Source: Bdellovibrio sp. KM01
GTDB lineage: Bacteria; Bdellovibrionota; Bdellovibrionia; Bdellovibrionales; Bdellovibrionaceae
Direction of reading: 5' to 3'
Length of the DNA stretch: 64,000 bases
NCBI RefSeq assembly: GCF_013752535.1
Contig: NZ_CP058348.1
Span: 186,001 to 250,000 of the forward strand
The translations under genes were made by a program, and so were the position numbers. Numbering within the stretch: position 1 is the stretch's first letter; each line of letters starts with the position of its first letter. This document shows positions 9,316-18,474 of this stretch, piece after piece. A model generated the notes under the pieces. That model was not told the origin of the DNA and searched no databases. It was given only the letters and a program-made list of their open reading frames with translations.

Positions 9316-11291
9316 AAACGCTAAGACGGAAACCTAAGAGATCCCTGCGCACGATTTTGATCGTGTGGTCACTTTTGTTTTCCGTCGTTCCTTTGGCTTT
9401 CGTAACTCTATATTCGATGAAGAAATACGAAAGAGCCATCGATCATGAATTGACTCAAAGGCTTAAAGGGAATGCTCGTGAAGTGGAAATCATGTTGAAT
9501 GATTACCGCACATCATTGCAGCAACGTCGTGAACGCTATCTTCGCGATCCAAGTTTGACTTACCATTTATCCATGGGAGACGGAAACACTGTTCGTAATG
9601 TCGCAAGTACCTGGATTCGTTCAGACGATACTTCCAGCCTGACATTCTTTAACCGTGAAGGCCGCATGCTTGCTTCGGTCTTTAAAGACAATAAAGGTGC
9701 CGTACGCAGCTTTATGCCCGGCCAGGATGCGGTCTTTTTATCAGCGAAATACATGGCAGAGGTTAAAGAAAATCAGGAAGTGGGAGTCGCTGAATACAGT
9801 GATGATCACAAAATGAATCTGATCCTGATCTCCCAAGTGAATAATGGCAGCGGAAGATTGATTGGTTATATGGAGCAGGTAATTGATTTGAATCAGGCTT
9901 ACCTGACGAAAATCAAAAACCGTTTGAAGCTTGAGCTGATCTTATTTAAAGACAACGGCGACATGGTTGCCGCGAGCCACGCGGATTTTTATCTTTATAA
10001 AAAAGACTTTTTTAAGAACTACTTTCATCCACAAAAAGATCTGTTTTTTGACTTGAACGTTCGCTCGGCACCGTACGGATTCCTGGTATATCCTTTGGAT
10101 TGGGGTATTTCAAAATTTTATGTGGCATTGGGGGCTTCAAAAAGCGAATCAGCAGCCGTCCTTCGCAATGTGAATATCGCATTTATGACGGTCGTTGGTG
10201 CGGTGGTGATGCTTTTGATTCTGACGATTTTAGTAACATCCAGCTGGGTTTTGAAGCCGCTGTATGATCTGGTCGATGCCTTGCAGTCTTTCGAATCTCA
10301 AGAGCAGGCGGTCACCATTCCAGTTAAGAACGATACGGAAATTGGATTATTGACTGAAAGTTTCAATGAAATGAGTAAGAAGATCTGGACGGCGCGTTCT
10401 GACCTTAGAAAAAAAATCACGGAGCTTGAATCTGCTAACCGCGAGCTGAAAGAAACCCAAACCAAGCTGGTTCACTCGGCAAAAATGGTTTCATTGGGTC
10501 AGCTGGTTGCGGGTGTGGCGCACGAGTTGAATAATCCGATTGGCTTTATCTATTCGAACATGACTTATCTGCGTGATTACAGCGACAAGCTGATCAGGCT
10601 GGTTGAGTCGGCAGAAAAAGATGTAACCAAACTTCCGGCCTTAAAAGAAGAGTACGAATTCGAGTATATCGTTAAAGACATGCCGAAATTGATTTCTTCT
10701 TGTCAGGACGGTGCTCGTCGCACGCGCGACATCGTCTTGGGCTTAAGAAACTTCTCTCGACTTGAGGAAGCTAAGCTGCAAGAAATCGATTTGCATCAAA
10801 GCTTGGATACGACTTTGAATCTGTTGCAGGGGGAGATCAAAGGACGCGTGGAAATCCATCGTCAATACGAACCGACGCCACACATTCACTGTTATGCGAG
10901 TCAGATCAATCAAGTCTTTATGAACATCCTTTCGAACGCTGTGCAGGCGATCGAGGGTTCGGGCCATATTTGGATTTCAACCTTGCCTTTGAAGGACTAT
11001 AAGCCGAACAAAGACAGCAAGCTGAATAAATCGGGTTGGGTGCAAATCTCAATTCAAGACAGTGGGAAAGGCATGAGTGCCGAAACGATCGATAAGATTT
11101 TCGATCCTTTTTTCACGACCAAAGGCGTGGGTCAGGGAACTGGATTAGGTCTTAGTATTTCCTATGGAATCGTGCAAAATCACGGTGGGGAAGTTCAGGT
11201 TCGTTCTGAAGTGGGCGTTGGCACCGAATTTATTGTCATCCTACCGATCTTCCCTCCGGTCCAAGAGAAAAATACGCAACTATTGTCCTAA
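9312..11291 (+). CDS. sensor histidine kinase with extracytoplasmic sensor and HAMP
   Basis: The 659-residue kinase begins with GTG overlapping the previous stop (GTGA). A first membrane helix lies at about residues 14-35. A periplasmic double-Cache-like region extends to about residue 285, followed by a second helix (about 292-312) and a HAMP linker. The dimerisation helix has the phospho-acceptor His404 in GVAHELNNP. The ATPase core shows NILSNAVQAI (N box), DSGKGM (G1), FDPFFTTK (F box) and GTGLGLSIS (G2). No receiver domain is attached and no response regulator is adjacent. Coupling to the anti-sigma-like gene suggests a shared envelope signal. Confidence 0.92.
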   Translation: MKTLRRKPKRSLRTILIVWSLLFSVVPLAFVTLYSMKKYERAIDHELTQRLKGNAREVEIMLNDYRTSLQQRRERYLRDPSLTYHLSMGDGNTVRNVASTWIRSDDTSSLTFFNREGRMLASVFKDNKGAVRSFMPGQDAVFLSAKYMAEVKENQEVGVAEYSDDHKMNLILISQVNNGSGRLIGYMEQVIDLNQAYLTKIKNRLKLELILFKDNGDMVAASHADFYLYKKDFFKNYFHPQKDLFFDLNVRSAPYGFLVYPLDWGISKFYVALGASKSESAAVLRNVNIAFMTVVGAVVMLLILTILVTSSWVLKPLYDLVDALQSFESQEQAVTIPVKNDTEIGLLTESFNEMSKKIWTARSDLRKKITELESANRELKETQTKLVHSAKMVSLGQLVAGVAHELNNPIGFIYSNMTYLRDYSDKLIRLVESAEKDVTKLPALKEEYEFEYIVKDMPKLISSCQDGARRTRDIVLGLRNFSRLEEAKLQEIDLHQSLDTTLNLLQGEIKGRVEIHRQYEPTPHIHCYASQINQVFMNILSNAVQAIEGSGHIWISTLPLKDYKPNKDSKLNKSGWVQISIQDSGKGMSAETIDKIFDPFFTTKGVGQGTGLGLSISYGIVQNHGGEVQVRSEVGVGTEFIVILPIFPPVQEKNTQLLS

Positions 11292-11361
11292 AAATCCCGG
11301 CTTAGGACTGAACGAGGCTTGCTTCCTTTAGAGATGTCTCATTTAGCCGATAATAATAGTG

Positions 11362-11955
11362 ATGGCGGAGCAGAAATCCTCGAATGACAACAACAAGCTT
11401 TTGGCGATCCTCTTGTTTTTAGGGGCTGGCATTCTTGTATTGATGTCATTAGGAAACGACAATCCAAAATCCGGTGGCCAAGCGGGTGTAAAAAAAACTG
11501 AAAAGTTTGAAAAGGCCGTGAACAAACATCTGATGCTTACAAATGAAAAAATGGAATTCGAACGTCGTCGTTTAGAAATTGAAAATGCCGCGGGTTCTGA
11601 TTTCAATTCCACTAAAGCGCAAACGACTTACAATCCCCAAGATTCTGGTTTGGATCTTTCAAACGATTCTCGGGCTGCAGAAGTTGCAAACATTTTGGGG
11701 CGTGGCGAGCGTAAAGAGGGCGAGCCGTTAAATCCAAACGATGTGATTCAAAAAGAACTTTTCAATGCGCAACAAGAAGTCGAGTATTCTGAGGCCTACA
11801 AAAAAGAATACGCTCGTCAGTTCGTGGAAAATGCACGCCGAGGCGGGTACAAGGTTTACCTTGATGAAAACTACCGGGTGAAGCAAGTCGTCCCACTGAA
11901 TCGTCAGCCGGGTAGCACGGATATCTTTAACTCCCACGGCGATGCCATTCGCTAA
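11362..11955 (+). CDS. hypothetical single-span membrane protein
   Basis: The family is not recognised. The 197-residue protein has an N-terminal membrane helix (about residues 11-29, LLAILLFLGAGILVLMSLG) followed by a charged, probably coiled-coil segment and a soluble C-terminal part. GTG at 11359 directly precedes the ATG I chose at 11362. Its stop codon (11953-11955) is directly abutted by the stop of the convergent radC-like gene, with no intergenic base and no evident terminator. Confidence 0.7.
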   Translation: MAEQKSSNDNNKLLAILLFLGAGILVLMSLGNDNPKSGGQAGVKKTEKFEKAVNKHLMLTNEKMEFERRRLEIENAAGSDFNSTKAQTTYNPQDSGLDLSNDSRAAEVANILGRGERKEGEPLNPNDVIQKELFNAQQEVEYSEAYKKEYARQFVENARRGGYKVYLDENYRVKQVVPLNRQPGSTDIFNSHGDAIR

Positions 11956-12477
11956 TCAAGTGCGCGGTCCTTTGAGTCTTTTGAAAAATCCATTATCAGC
12001 CATACTATAATAATCCCGCTCGCTGAAAATAATGTGATCTAAAAGTGGAATTTGAAACAGCTTGCCGCAGTTATGCATTTTTCTGGTGGTAATCAGATCC
12101 TGATCAGAAGGTTGAACACTGGAGCTGGGGTGGTTGTGTGCCATCATAAAAAAACTGGCATTTTTTAAAATCAGAAAACGAAAGATATCCCGGGGGTGGG
12201 TCGGACAATGATCCGCCGTCCCCCTAAAAATCATTTCCGTCGCGATAACTTGTAGTTGCGGACTTAATGCGATGACCCACAATTCTTCGGCATAGGGGTT
12301 TATGATCGTTTTCAAGGTTTCAAAAGCTTGGGCACTGCTGGTGAGTTCTGTCATGCATTGGGAACATTGCAAAAAGCGTAGCCGTGCGGACTCAACCCAC
12401 CGATCAGGGGCGGACGGAAGGTGGACGCCCGTCTTGAAACGCACGGGCATGACTTGCGCCTGACAAATCCTCGACAT
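11956..12477 (-). CDS. radC: RadC-family JAMM-domain protein
   Basis: The 173-residue protein contains the RadC metallo-domain: HNHPSSSVQPSDQD gives the H-x-H-P...S...D zinc motif, and LLDHIIFSERDYYSM is the conserved C-terminal block. Usual RadC is about 220-230 residues with an N-terminal helix-hairpin-helix part that is mostly missing here. The biological role of RadC is unsettled and the old DNA-repair name is not well supported. The start is uncertain because no clear ribosome site is seen. It is convergent with 11362-11955 and divergent from lpoB. Confidence 0.85.
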   Translation of the reverse strand: MSRICQAQVMPVRFKTGVHLPSAPDRWVESARLRFLQCSQCMTELTSSAQAFETLKTIINPYAEELWVIALSPQLQVIATEMIFRGTADHCPTHPRDIFRFLILKNASFFMMAHNHPSSSVQPSDQDLITTRKMHNCGKLFQIPLLDHIIFSERDYYSMADNGFFKRLKGPRT

Positions 12478-12503
12478 AGAATTGGGAGGAATAAGGGGTA
12501 TTT

Positions 12504-13103
12504 ATGATCAAGAATTTGCTACTTGGTGCAATGGCTGTTTCTTTGTTGGCTCTAACGAGCTGTGGTCCTAAGGCGTTCACAAAAGGTGATTACGATGACG
12601 TGAACAGAGAGAATTTGTTAAACGACCAATGGTCTGAAACAGATATGCAGAAAGCTGTTCAGGATCTTGTGAACAGTGCCCTTCAATCACCAGCAATCAC
12701 TCAATCTAAAAAAATGCCAATCGTGATCGTCACGGGTTTGCAAAACAAAACCAGCGAACACATCGACACTCAAAGCATCATGGATATGATTCGTGTTGAT
12801 TTGATGAAATCTGGCAAAGTAGCTTTCATCGATAAAGAAGCTCGTGGTGATATCGCTGACGAATACAATTACCAAAATTCTGGTATGACAAGTGCTGAAA
12901 CTAAAAAAGGCCCAGGCGGCCAAATCGGCGCAGACTTTATCATCAACGGTCGTTTGGATTCAATCGTTCAAGAGGTTGGTAAAGACAAATCCGTATACTA
13001 CAAACTGACTTTGAATCTGACGAACTTGAAAACAAGCATGATCACTTGGTCAGATCAAAAACAAATCCGCAAAGTATTTAAGAAAAAATCTATCGGTCTA
13101 TAA
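12504..13103 (+). CDS. lpoB: LpoB-family penicillin-binding protein activator lipoprotein
   Basis: The 199-residue lipoprotein has signal peptide MIKNLLLGAMAVSLLALTSC with the lipobox Cys at residue 20. The following domain matches the LpoB family: a helical start, MPIVIVTGLQNKTSEHID, a helix, then GGQIGADFIINGRL. In E. coli, LpoB sits in the outer membrane and activates PBP1B; the same role here is inferred. GGGAGGAATAAGGGG precedes the start. The stop overlaps the next gene's ATG by one base (TAATG), pairing it with a COG3014-type lipoprotein. Confidence 0.85.
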   Translation: MIKNLLLGAMAVSLLALTSCGPKAFTKGDYDDVNRENLLNDQWSETDMQKAVQDLVNSALQSPAITQSKKMPIVIVTGLQNKTSEHIDTQSIMDMIRVDLMKSGKVAFIDKEARGDIADEYNYQNSGMTSAETKKGPGGQIGADFIINGRLDSIVQEVGKDKSVYYKLTLNLTNLKTSMITWSDQKQIRKVFKKKSIGL

Positions 13104-14347
13104 TGATTAAATCGACTAAAAGACTCACAGGATATGTGGGTCTTTTTTTTCTTCTGCTAATTACCGGGTGCGCATCTTATCAAAGTAAGGTGGATAAAGC
13201 CCGTACCTCACTTATCGCTCGCAATTACGACGCTGCACTTAAAGATCTTGAGCCCTTGGCGAACAAAGCGGATGGCGATCAATTAGTTTATCTTTTAGAT
13301 TATGGCGTGGCATTGCAAGTCGCTGGAAAGGTCGGCGACAGCAATAAAACTTTTTTGCGTGCAGATAAACTTAGCGAAGAAGTCGATTATCAATCCGTCA
13401 GCCGTGTGACTGGATCATTGTTGTTGAACCAGGGAATGGTTCAATACAAAGGCGACACTTTCGAAAAGATTTTCATCAATGCGTATCTTGCGATGAATTT
13501 CCTGGAGATCGGCAAACTTGATGACGCCTTGGTTGAAGCCCGTCGAATCAATGAGAAATATCAAAAATATCGCCTTGATGAAAAACAGAAGTTTGAACTG
13601 AATCCCTTCAGTAAATATCTTTCCGCTTTAATCTGGGAAGCCAGTCGCGACTATGACGATGCTTATATCGCCTATCAAGAAGCCTATAAGTTAGATCCCA
13701 ATATTCCACAAATTGGCGAAGACCTGATTCGCTCTGCTAAAAACGCCCGTCGGCCCGATACCTATAAGGATTGGAAAAAAAAGTTTCCGGAAGTGAAAGA
13801 AAATCCTGATTGGTACAACAAATCCATGGGCGAGTTGATTATTATTTACCAACAAGGCTGGGGTCCTAGAAAATATGCAGCGAAGAATGAGTATCGCCTG
13901 CCAGCTCTGTATCCGACTCCGAGTGAAACCAAGCTTGCCCGGCTGACAATTGATGGGGGAGCAACGGTCGTCAGTCATCCAATTTACGATGTTCAAGAAG
14001 CTGCCATCAAAACTTTGCAGGAAGACTATGGTGTCTTGATTGCAAAACGACTTGCGGGCATTGCCACGAAAGCAGTGGCGGCAGATCAAGTGCGCCAACA
14101 GAATAAATTGCTGGGTGATTTAACTTATTTGGCATTAAATATTGCCGACCAAGCGGATCTTCGCCAATGGTCGATGCTGCCTCAGACAATCCAAATCATC
14201 CGAGTTCCTCTAAGTGCAGGGGAGTATAAATTTAATTTAGAAGGTTTGAGTCTATCAGGCGCACCAACCGGCGAAGCTTTATATAATCAGACGGTCACAA
14301 TCAAGTCAGGCCAAAAGAAATTTATAGTTTGGCGTTCCCTTAAATAG
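13103..14347 (+). CDS. COG3014-type TPR-like lipoprotein
   Basis: A 414-residue lipoprotein (signal peptide ending LLITGC, Cys at about 23). TPR-like helical hairpins run through residues 25-215, followed by a beta-rich C-terminal domain that ends in a short pattern typical of surface or periplasmic lipoproteins (SGQKKFIVWRSL). Proteins of this type often sit next to LpoB-like genes, so a joint cell-wall synthesis role is a reasonable guess. The function of the family is not established. Confidence 0.8.
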   Translation: MIKSTKRLTGYVGLFFLLLITGCASYQSKVDKARTSLIARNYDAALKDLEPLANKADGDQLVYLLDYGVALQVAGKVGDSNKTFLRADKLSEEVDYQSVSRVTGSLLLNQGMVQYKGDTFEKIFINAYLAMNFLEIGKLDDALVEARRINEKYQKYRLDEKQKFELNPFSKYLSALIWEASRDYDDAYIAYQEAYKLDPNIPQIGEDLIRSAKNARRPDTYKDWKKKFPEVKENPDWYNKSMGELIIIYQQGWGPRKYAAKNEYRLPALYPTPSETKLARLTIDGGATVVSHPIYDVQEAAIKTLQEDYGVLIAKRLAGIATKAVAADQVRQQNKLLGDLTYLALNIADQADLRQWSMLPQTIQIIRVPLSAGEYKFNLEGLSLSGAPTGEALYNQTVTIKSGQKKFIVWRSLK

Positions 14348-14417
14348 GAACGTTGGCAAATTCCTTTTTCCGGCGTTCTGTTTTACGGCGATTTTTCAGA
14401 GGCCGCGAATTTTGGGC

Positions 14418-14445
14418 AAAAAAAAGGCCCAGCGTTAGCTGAGCC
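14418..14445 (-). terminator. rho-independent terminator of the phaR-type gene
   Basis: On the minus strand an 8-bp stem (GGCTCAGC / GCTGGGCC, one G-T pair) with loop TAAC is followed by eight T. It lies 30 bases past the regulator stop. Confidence 0.85.
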
Positions 14446-14474
14446 CTTTCGGTGCTAGTTCTGTCGAGACAGAA

Positions 14475-15020
14475 TTAGTTGTTCAAACCAAGAGATGAAC
14501 CCGGAAGATTCGGAGTTTCTTCGTCTTGTTGAAGACCTGGAAGAACAGTCGCTTTTTCAGCAGCTACTTTAGCAGTAGTGTCTGTGTTGTAGCGAGTTGC
14601 TGCAGTAGCAACACGGTTTTCCAAGTTTTGTTTCATTTCCGCAGACGCATTTTCAACAACTGTGTTTACTTGTTGCTTAGTCATGTAGTCTTGAGGGAAT
14701 GCACCAAGTTTAGCAAGGTAGCCAGAGATGCTGCCGTTGCCGTTTTGGATGATTTCACGAAGTGTGAAAAGAGGAGCGTATTGAGATGCTTTCTTTTCAG
14801 CTTCAAAGATGATCTGAGTCAAAGTTGCAGCAGTGATATCGTTTTTTGATTTATTATCGATAACCATTACTTCTTCGTTTGTACGAATCATTTTAGCGAT
14901 GTCGTCCAAAGTCACGTAGCAGCTTTGTTGTGTGTCATAAAGTTTACGATTCTGATAACGCTTGATGATTTTAACTTTAGAATTTGGCTTAGATGTCATT
15001 GTTTCGTTTTGGTTGATCAA
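14475..15020 (-). CDS. phaR: PHB/PHA accumulation regulator (PhaR-type)
   Basis: The N-terminal PHB_acc_N DNA-binding domain is unmistakable (IKRYQNRKLYDTQQSCYVTL, about residues 18-37), followed by a second PHB_acc-like repeat and a variable C-terminal tail. PhaR proteins repress phasin and PHA genes and bind polymer granules. The ORF opens with TTG at 15018-15020, with GGGAGG five bases upstream; the ATG at 14999 lacks such a site, so I favour TTG. A sigma-70-like promoter lies about 85 bases upstream. No PHA synthase gene is in the window. Confidence 0.88.
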   Translation of the reverse strand: MINQNETMTSKPNSKVKIIKRYQNRKLYDTQQSCYVTLDDIAKMIRTNEEVMVIDNKSKNDITAATLTQIIFEAEKKASQYAPLFTLREIIQNGNGSISGYLAKLGAFPQDYMTKQQVNTVVENASAEMKQNLENRVATAATRYNTDTTAKVAAEKATVLPGLQQDEETPNLPGSSLGLNN

Positions 15021-15105
15021 AACTGCCTCCCAATTTGAAAATTACCCAAAATATCCAATGAGATATGTGCTAAAGTATTCAGCACGTCCCCCTGTCGATG
15101 GGCGC

Positions 15106-15134
15106 AACCTATCCCCGGTGCCATGCCTTGTCAA
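15106..15134 (-). promoter_or_regulatory. sigma-70-type promoter of the phaR-type gene
   Basis: On the minus strand TTGACA (15134-15129) and TAGGTT (15111-15106) are separated by 17 bases. The -35 box is a perfect match. The predicted leader to the TTG start is about 80 bases. Confidence 0.65.
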
Positions 15135-15311
15135 GCGGTCCTCAAATCAAAAGAAAAGACTCTAGGCGTTAATTTCAATCGATTTGAGAATCTCGGCCAG
15201 TCCAAACCCTTGTTTGTTTTTTTCCGCAGAATTCTCAGACCTTCGTCTAAAGTTTTCATTTGAAGTCGCCGAAACGTCATTAGGGTCGATTACGTTGCGG
15301 GTGGTAATTTA

Positions 15312-15809
15312 ATGAAAAATGAGAAAAATCAAGAGTTTAAGTCATCTGGAGTTCTGACTTTGTTGGGTCTCGTTGGCTTCTCGGCAACCATCATTGCCTC
15401 CCCCTGGAACCAGTCCGCACAAGACTCTGAGACCAAAGCCGCCCTGCAGAAAGCGGAGGTCGTGGGTTACCAAGTTGTACAGATTTATCGCGAAGCGACA
15501 AAGGTTTCTGCGGCGCCGAAAGTGGCCTCTGGAGGCCGTTCTCCAGCCTCAATTTCACCTAAAGTTGACGGAATCGACAGCCTTCGTTCGACCGGAACCA
15601 TGGGCACTGACCCGTGGGGTCAGCCATATCATTATCGTGTGCTTCCAAACGCAGAGAAGAACTCCAACATCCGCATTGTTGTGTGGTCATCGGGTCCCAA
15701 CATCAAAGTCGAAAGCAAAGATTTGGAAAATGAGGATACGAAGATTTCAGGACAACCCAACTTTAGTGGAGACGATGTGGGCGTGGTCTTGAGTATGTCT
15801 CAAAATTAG
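15312..15809 (+). CDS. GspG pseudopilin-like protein lacking a prepilin peptide
   Basis: The 165-residue protein has one N-terminal membrane segment (about residues 13-30). Its C-terminal half resembles the globular domain of the type II secretion major pseudopilin GspG: TDPWGQPYHYRV, VVWSSGPN, and FSGDDVG in place of the calcium-loop TDDDIG. The N-terminus lacks the G-F-T-L-x-E prepilin cleavage signature, so it should remain anchored by an uncleaved helix. It is a single gene with no secretion genes nearby. Confidence 0.7.
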   Translation: MKNEKNQEFKSSGVLTLLGLVGFSATIIASPWNQSAQDSETKAALQKAEVVGYQVVQIYREATKVSAAPKVASGGRSPASISPKVDGIDSLRSTGTMGTDPWGQPYHYRVLPNAEKNSNIRIVVWSSGPNIKVESKDLENEDTKISGQPNFSGDDVGVVLSMSQN

Positions 15810-15902
15810 ATTTCCTGGCCCTGTCCTTGGGTCAAGTTATTGTGGCCTCTCGTCAAGGTTTTCTTACAGAGCACCGAACAGCCTAGTGACCAAGGAGATC
15901 CA

Positions 15903-17777
15903 ATGCTTCTTCAAACTAGGACCGGAATTATCGCAGTACTTCTTCTCTCGCTGACTGCATGCGCGACATCCACGTCACATGATTCTGACAAAGCGCCTTA
16001 CTACGAGGCTTCTTTCAATGATCACAACCGTGCTCCTGCATCTCTGACTCCTCAACCGATTTCATCAAAAGATGGCCAAGCAACTCTTGATCCACTTTAT
16101 TTGCGTACTCAAGCGGACTACTACTTCGCAATGGGTGAGGCGTATGCTTTGGAGGGTAACCCAAACAAAGCGATCGAGTCGTTTAAGCTGACTCTGGTCT
16201 ACGATCAAAACTCTCCAGCGGTGAACATGCGTTTGGCGGCAGAGTATTTAAAATTGGGCATGATCTCTGAATCTTTGTCACAAGCTGAAGAAGCAACTAA
16301 GAAAGATCCAAAAAACATCGACGCTCACTTGTTGTTGGGTGGTTTGTACTCTTCGATGAAAGCCTATCCTAAAGCGATGGATCAATACCAGGTTGTGATG
16401 AAGCTTTCTCCGACGAACACAGAAGCTCCACTTTACATTGGCGCTTTGTATTCTGAGCAAAAGCAATCTGACAAAGCCGTGAAGTATTTCGAATCATTGT
16501 TGAAAAATCCTGAATACACAACTCCGTACCTAGTGCACTACTACATCGGTCGCGTACGTATGGAGCAACCAGAAGCGAAATACCAAAAAGCAGCGGAAGC
16601 ATCCTTCAAAACAGCTTTAAAATTGAAACCTGATTTTGCTGATGGTGTTTTGACTTTGGGTGCATTTTACTCAAAACAAAAACAAGAAGAAAAAGCATTG
16701 TCTTTGTACCGTGCTTATCAAAAAGAACAATCTCCATCTCCAAAAATTGCGGATGTTCTTGCGCAAACTTATATTGAGCAAGGCAAGTACGACTTGGCTT
16801 ACGATCAATTGGAAGTTTTGGAAGCAAACACAGACGAGCCATTGAACATCAAAATGAAAATGGCGTTGATCTTGATTGAACAAAAACGCTATGACGTAGC
16901 GGTAGAGAAGCTGGAGCAAATCCTTAAGGATGCGCCAGATTCAGATAAGATCCGTTTTTACCTGGCAGCAGTTTACGAAGAAACCCGCCAGTCTGAAAAA
17001 GCGATCCGTGAATTTAAAAAGATTCCAACTTCCAGTACATATTATGGTGAGTCGACTGTTCATGCGGCGTACTTGCTAAAAGGTGTGGGTCGTTTGGATG
17101 AAGCGATCGAACTTGTCTCTAAAGGTTTGAAAGAGCGTGCGGATCAACCACAAGTGTATGCAATGTATGCTTCCTTGCTGGACGAAAAGAACGATTTCAA
17201 AGGTGCTGCGAAGGTTTTGGAGCAAGGCCTTGAGAAATTCCCGGAGAACGCTCAATTGAGATTCTATTTCGGTACTATCAATGACCGTATGGGTAACAAA
17301 GATATCGTGGTATCTGAGATGAAAAAAGTTTTGGAATTGGATCCAAACCACGTGCAAGGCATGAACTATCTGGCTTTCACTTGGGCAGAGATGAACCAAA
17401 ATCTTGAAGATGCTGAAAAGCTGGCTCGTCGTGCGATGGAGCTAGAGCCGCAAGATGGTTATGTTTTGGATACATTGGGTTGGATTTTGTACAAACAAAA
17501 TAAAACAGTTGAATCAATCAAGTTCCTGGAAGCAGCTCACAAGTTCCAAGGTACGGTGAGTGTGATCGCAGAACACTTGGGTGACGCTTACTATAAGCAA
17601 TCCATGGTTGATAAAGCTAAAAAGATGTACCGTAAGGCGGCGGACCTGGAAACTGACAAACGTAAAGTTCAGGAAATCCGCGCTAAGATCACTGCGATTG
17701 AAAAACAAGAAATGGGTTCTCCAAGATTGCCAGCTTCTGTTGAAACACCTGTGGCAGCAGATCACACGGCAAAATAA
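15903..17777 (+). CDS. large TPR-repeat lipoprotein
   Basis: Translation from the ATG at 15903 (AAGGAG six bases upstream) gives 624 residues. A signal peptide ends in a lipobox (LLSLTAC), so the protein is lipid-anchored. About a dozen TPR units run from residue 55 to the C-terminus (for example AEATKKDPKNIDAHLLLGGL). Such proteins usually scaffold envelope or exopolysaccharide assemblies; the partner is not visible here. A longer TTG start at 15840 is possible but lacks a ribosome site and would bury the signal peptide. Confidence 0.88.
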   Translation: MLLQTRTGIIAVLLLSLTACATSTSHDSDKAPYYEASFNDHNRAPASLTPQPISSKDGQATLDPLYLRTQADYYFAMGEAYALEGNPNKAIESFKLTLVYDQNSPAVNMRLAAEYLKLGMISESLSQAEEATKKDPKNIDAHLLLGGLYSSMKAYPKAMDQYQVVMKLSPTNTEAPLYIGALYSEQKQSDKAVKYFESLLKNPEYTTPYLVHYYIGRVRMEQPEAKYQKAAEASFKTALKLKPDFADGVLTLGAFYSKQKQEEKALSLYRAYQKEQSPSPKIADVLAQTYIEQGKYDLAYDQLEVLEANTDEPLNIKMKMALILIEQKRYDVAVEKLEQILKDAPDSDKIRFYLAAVYEETRQSEKAIREFKKIPTSSTYYGESTVHAAYLLKGVGRLDEAIELVSKGLKERADQPQVYAMYASLLDEKNDFKGAAKVLEQGLEKFPENAQLRFYFGTINDRMGNKDIVVSEMKKVLELDPNHVQGMNYLAFTWAEMNQNLEDAEKLARRAMELEPQDGYVLDTLGWILYKQNKTVESIKFLEAAHKFQGTVSVIAEHLGDAYYKQSMVDKAKKMYRKAADLETDKRKVQEIRAKITAIEKQEMGSPRLPASVETPVAADHTAK

Positions 17778-17811
17778 TTCCTTGGTCGGAAAAATTGGAA
17801 ACTCGCTACTT

Positions 17812-17838
17812 AAAGCCCACTGTCTGGTGGGCTTTTTT
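17812..17838. terminator. rho-independent terminator
   Basis: Stem AAAGCCCAC / GTGGGCTTT with a 6-base loop followed by a T-run. It serves the TPR gene and overlaps the end of the convergent gene at 17837. Confidence 0.85.
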
Positions 17839-18463
17839 ATTTTTTCTCGAAAGCGTTCTTGTTTTTCATCTCTATATATAGATAGAAGCAGGTGAAAAAC
17901 ATAAACGGCAATGCCAGAATTAAGCCGAGGCCGCGCAGATATGTAGCAATCACTAGCGCAACACTGATCGCGACCGTTGCCGCCAGAAAAGGACGCAGAT
18001 TTTTGATCGCGGCGATAACAGTGCGGTCCATGGCTTTTGCGATACCCATATTGGTTTCAAGTTGCAGATTCAAACCGTGGGATAAGATGAAATAAAAGAA
18101 TACTCCCATGGCCATCAATCCAAATCCTGCCGGCAGAGATTGAATCAGCGGTTGAGGACTGTGGATTACTCCAAACGCTGAACCCATTAAAATTCCAGTG
18201 GGCATCAAGATGACCGCCGTGATCAGCCACGACACCCAATCTTTTTGCAGATGGGTGAAGTCTCTTTCCCAGCGTCCTTTTTGTAAACGCAAATTCGCGA
18301 GTTCTTGAAAAATCAAAAGGCCCACAGCAATCAATAGGGCACCGATCGTGGGAACAATCTGTGAAAAGAAAGTAAAGAGTGTGGCAAGGACTCCTAAGAT
18401 AAGGCTGTCCTTCCAATTCTTGCGAAACATGATCAATGCTTGTTTAACTGAATGCATTTTCAT
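17837..18463 (-). CDS. multi-span inner-membrane protein
   Basis: The family is not recognised. The 208-residue product has five or six hydrophobic helices (for example ILGVLATLFTFFSQIVPTIGALLIAVGLLI and FLAATVAISVALVIATYL) and a lysine-rich C-terminus, giving a DUF975/EI24-like appearance. ATG codons at 18463 and 18457 are both possible. It is divergent from the lipoprotein at 18475 with only 11 bases between them. Confidence 0.75.
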   Translation of the reverse strand: MKMHSVKQALIMFRKNWKDSLILGVLATLFTFFSQIVPTIGALLIAVGLLIFQELANLRLQKGRWERDFTHLQKDWVSWLITAVILMPTGILMGSAFGVIHSPQPLIQSLPAGFGLMAMGVFFYFILSHGLNLQLETNMGIAKAMDRTVIAAIKNLRPFLAATVAISVALVIATYLRGLGLILALPFMFFTCFYLYIEMKNKNAFEKK

Positions 18464-18474
18464 ATGCTAAGGGA

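Noticed and set aside
16660-16919. Several short ORFs opposite the TPR lipoprotein
   Set aside because: All lie within the strongly supported TPR coding frame and have no features of their own.
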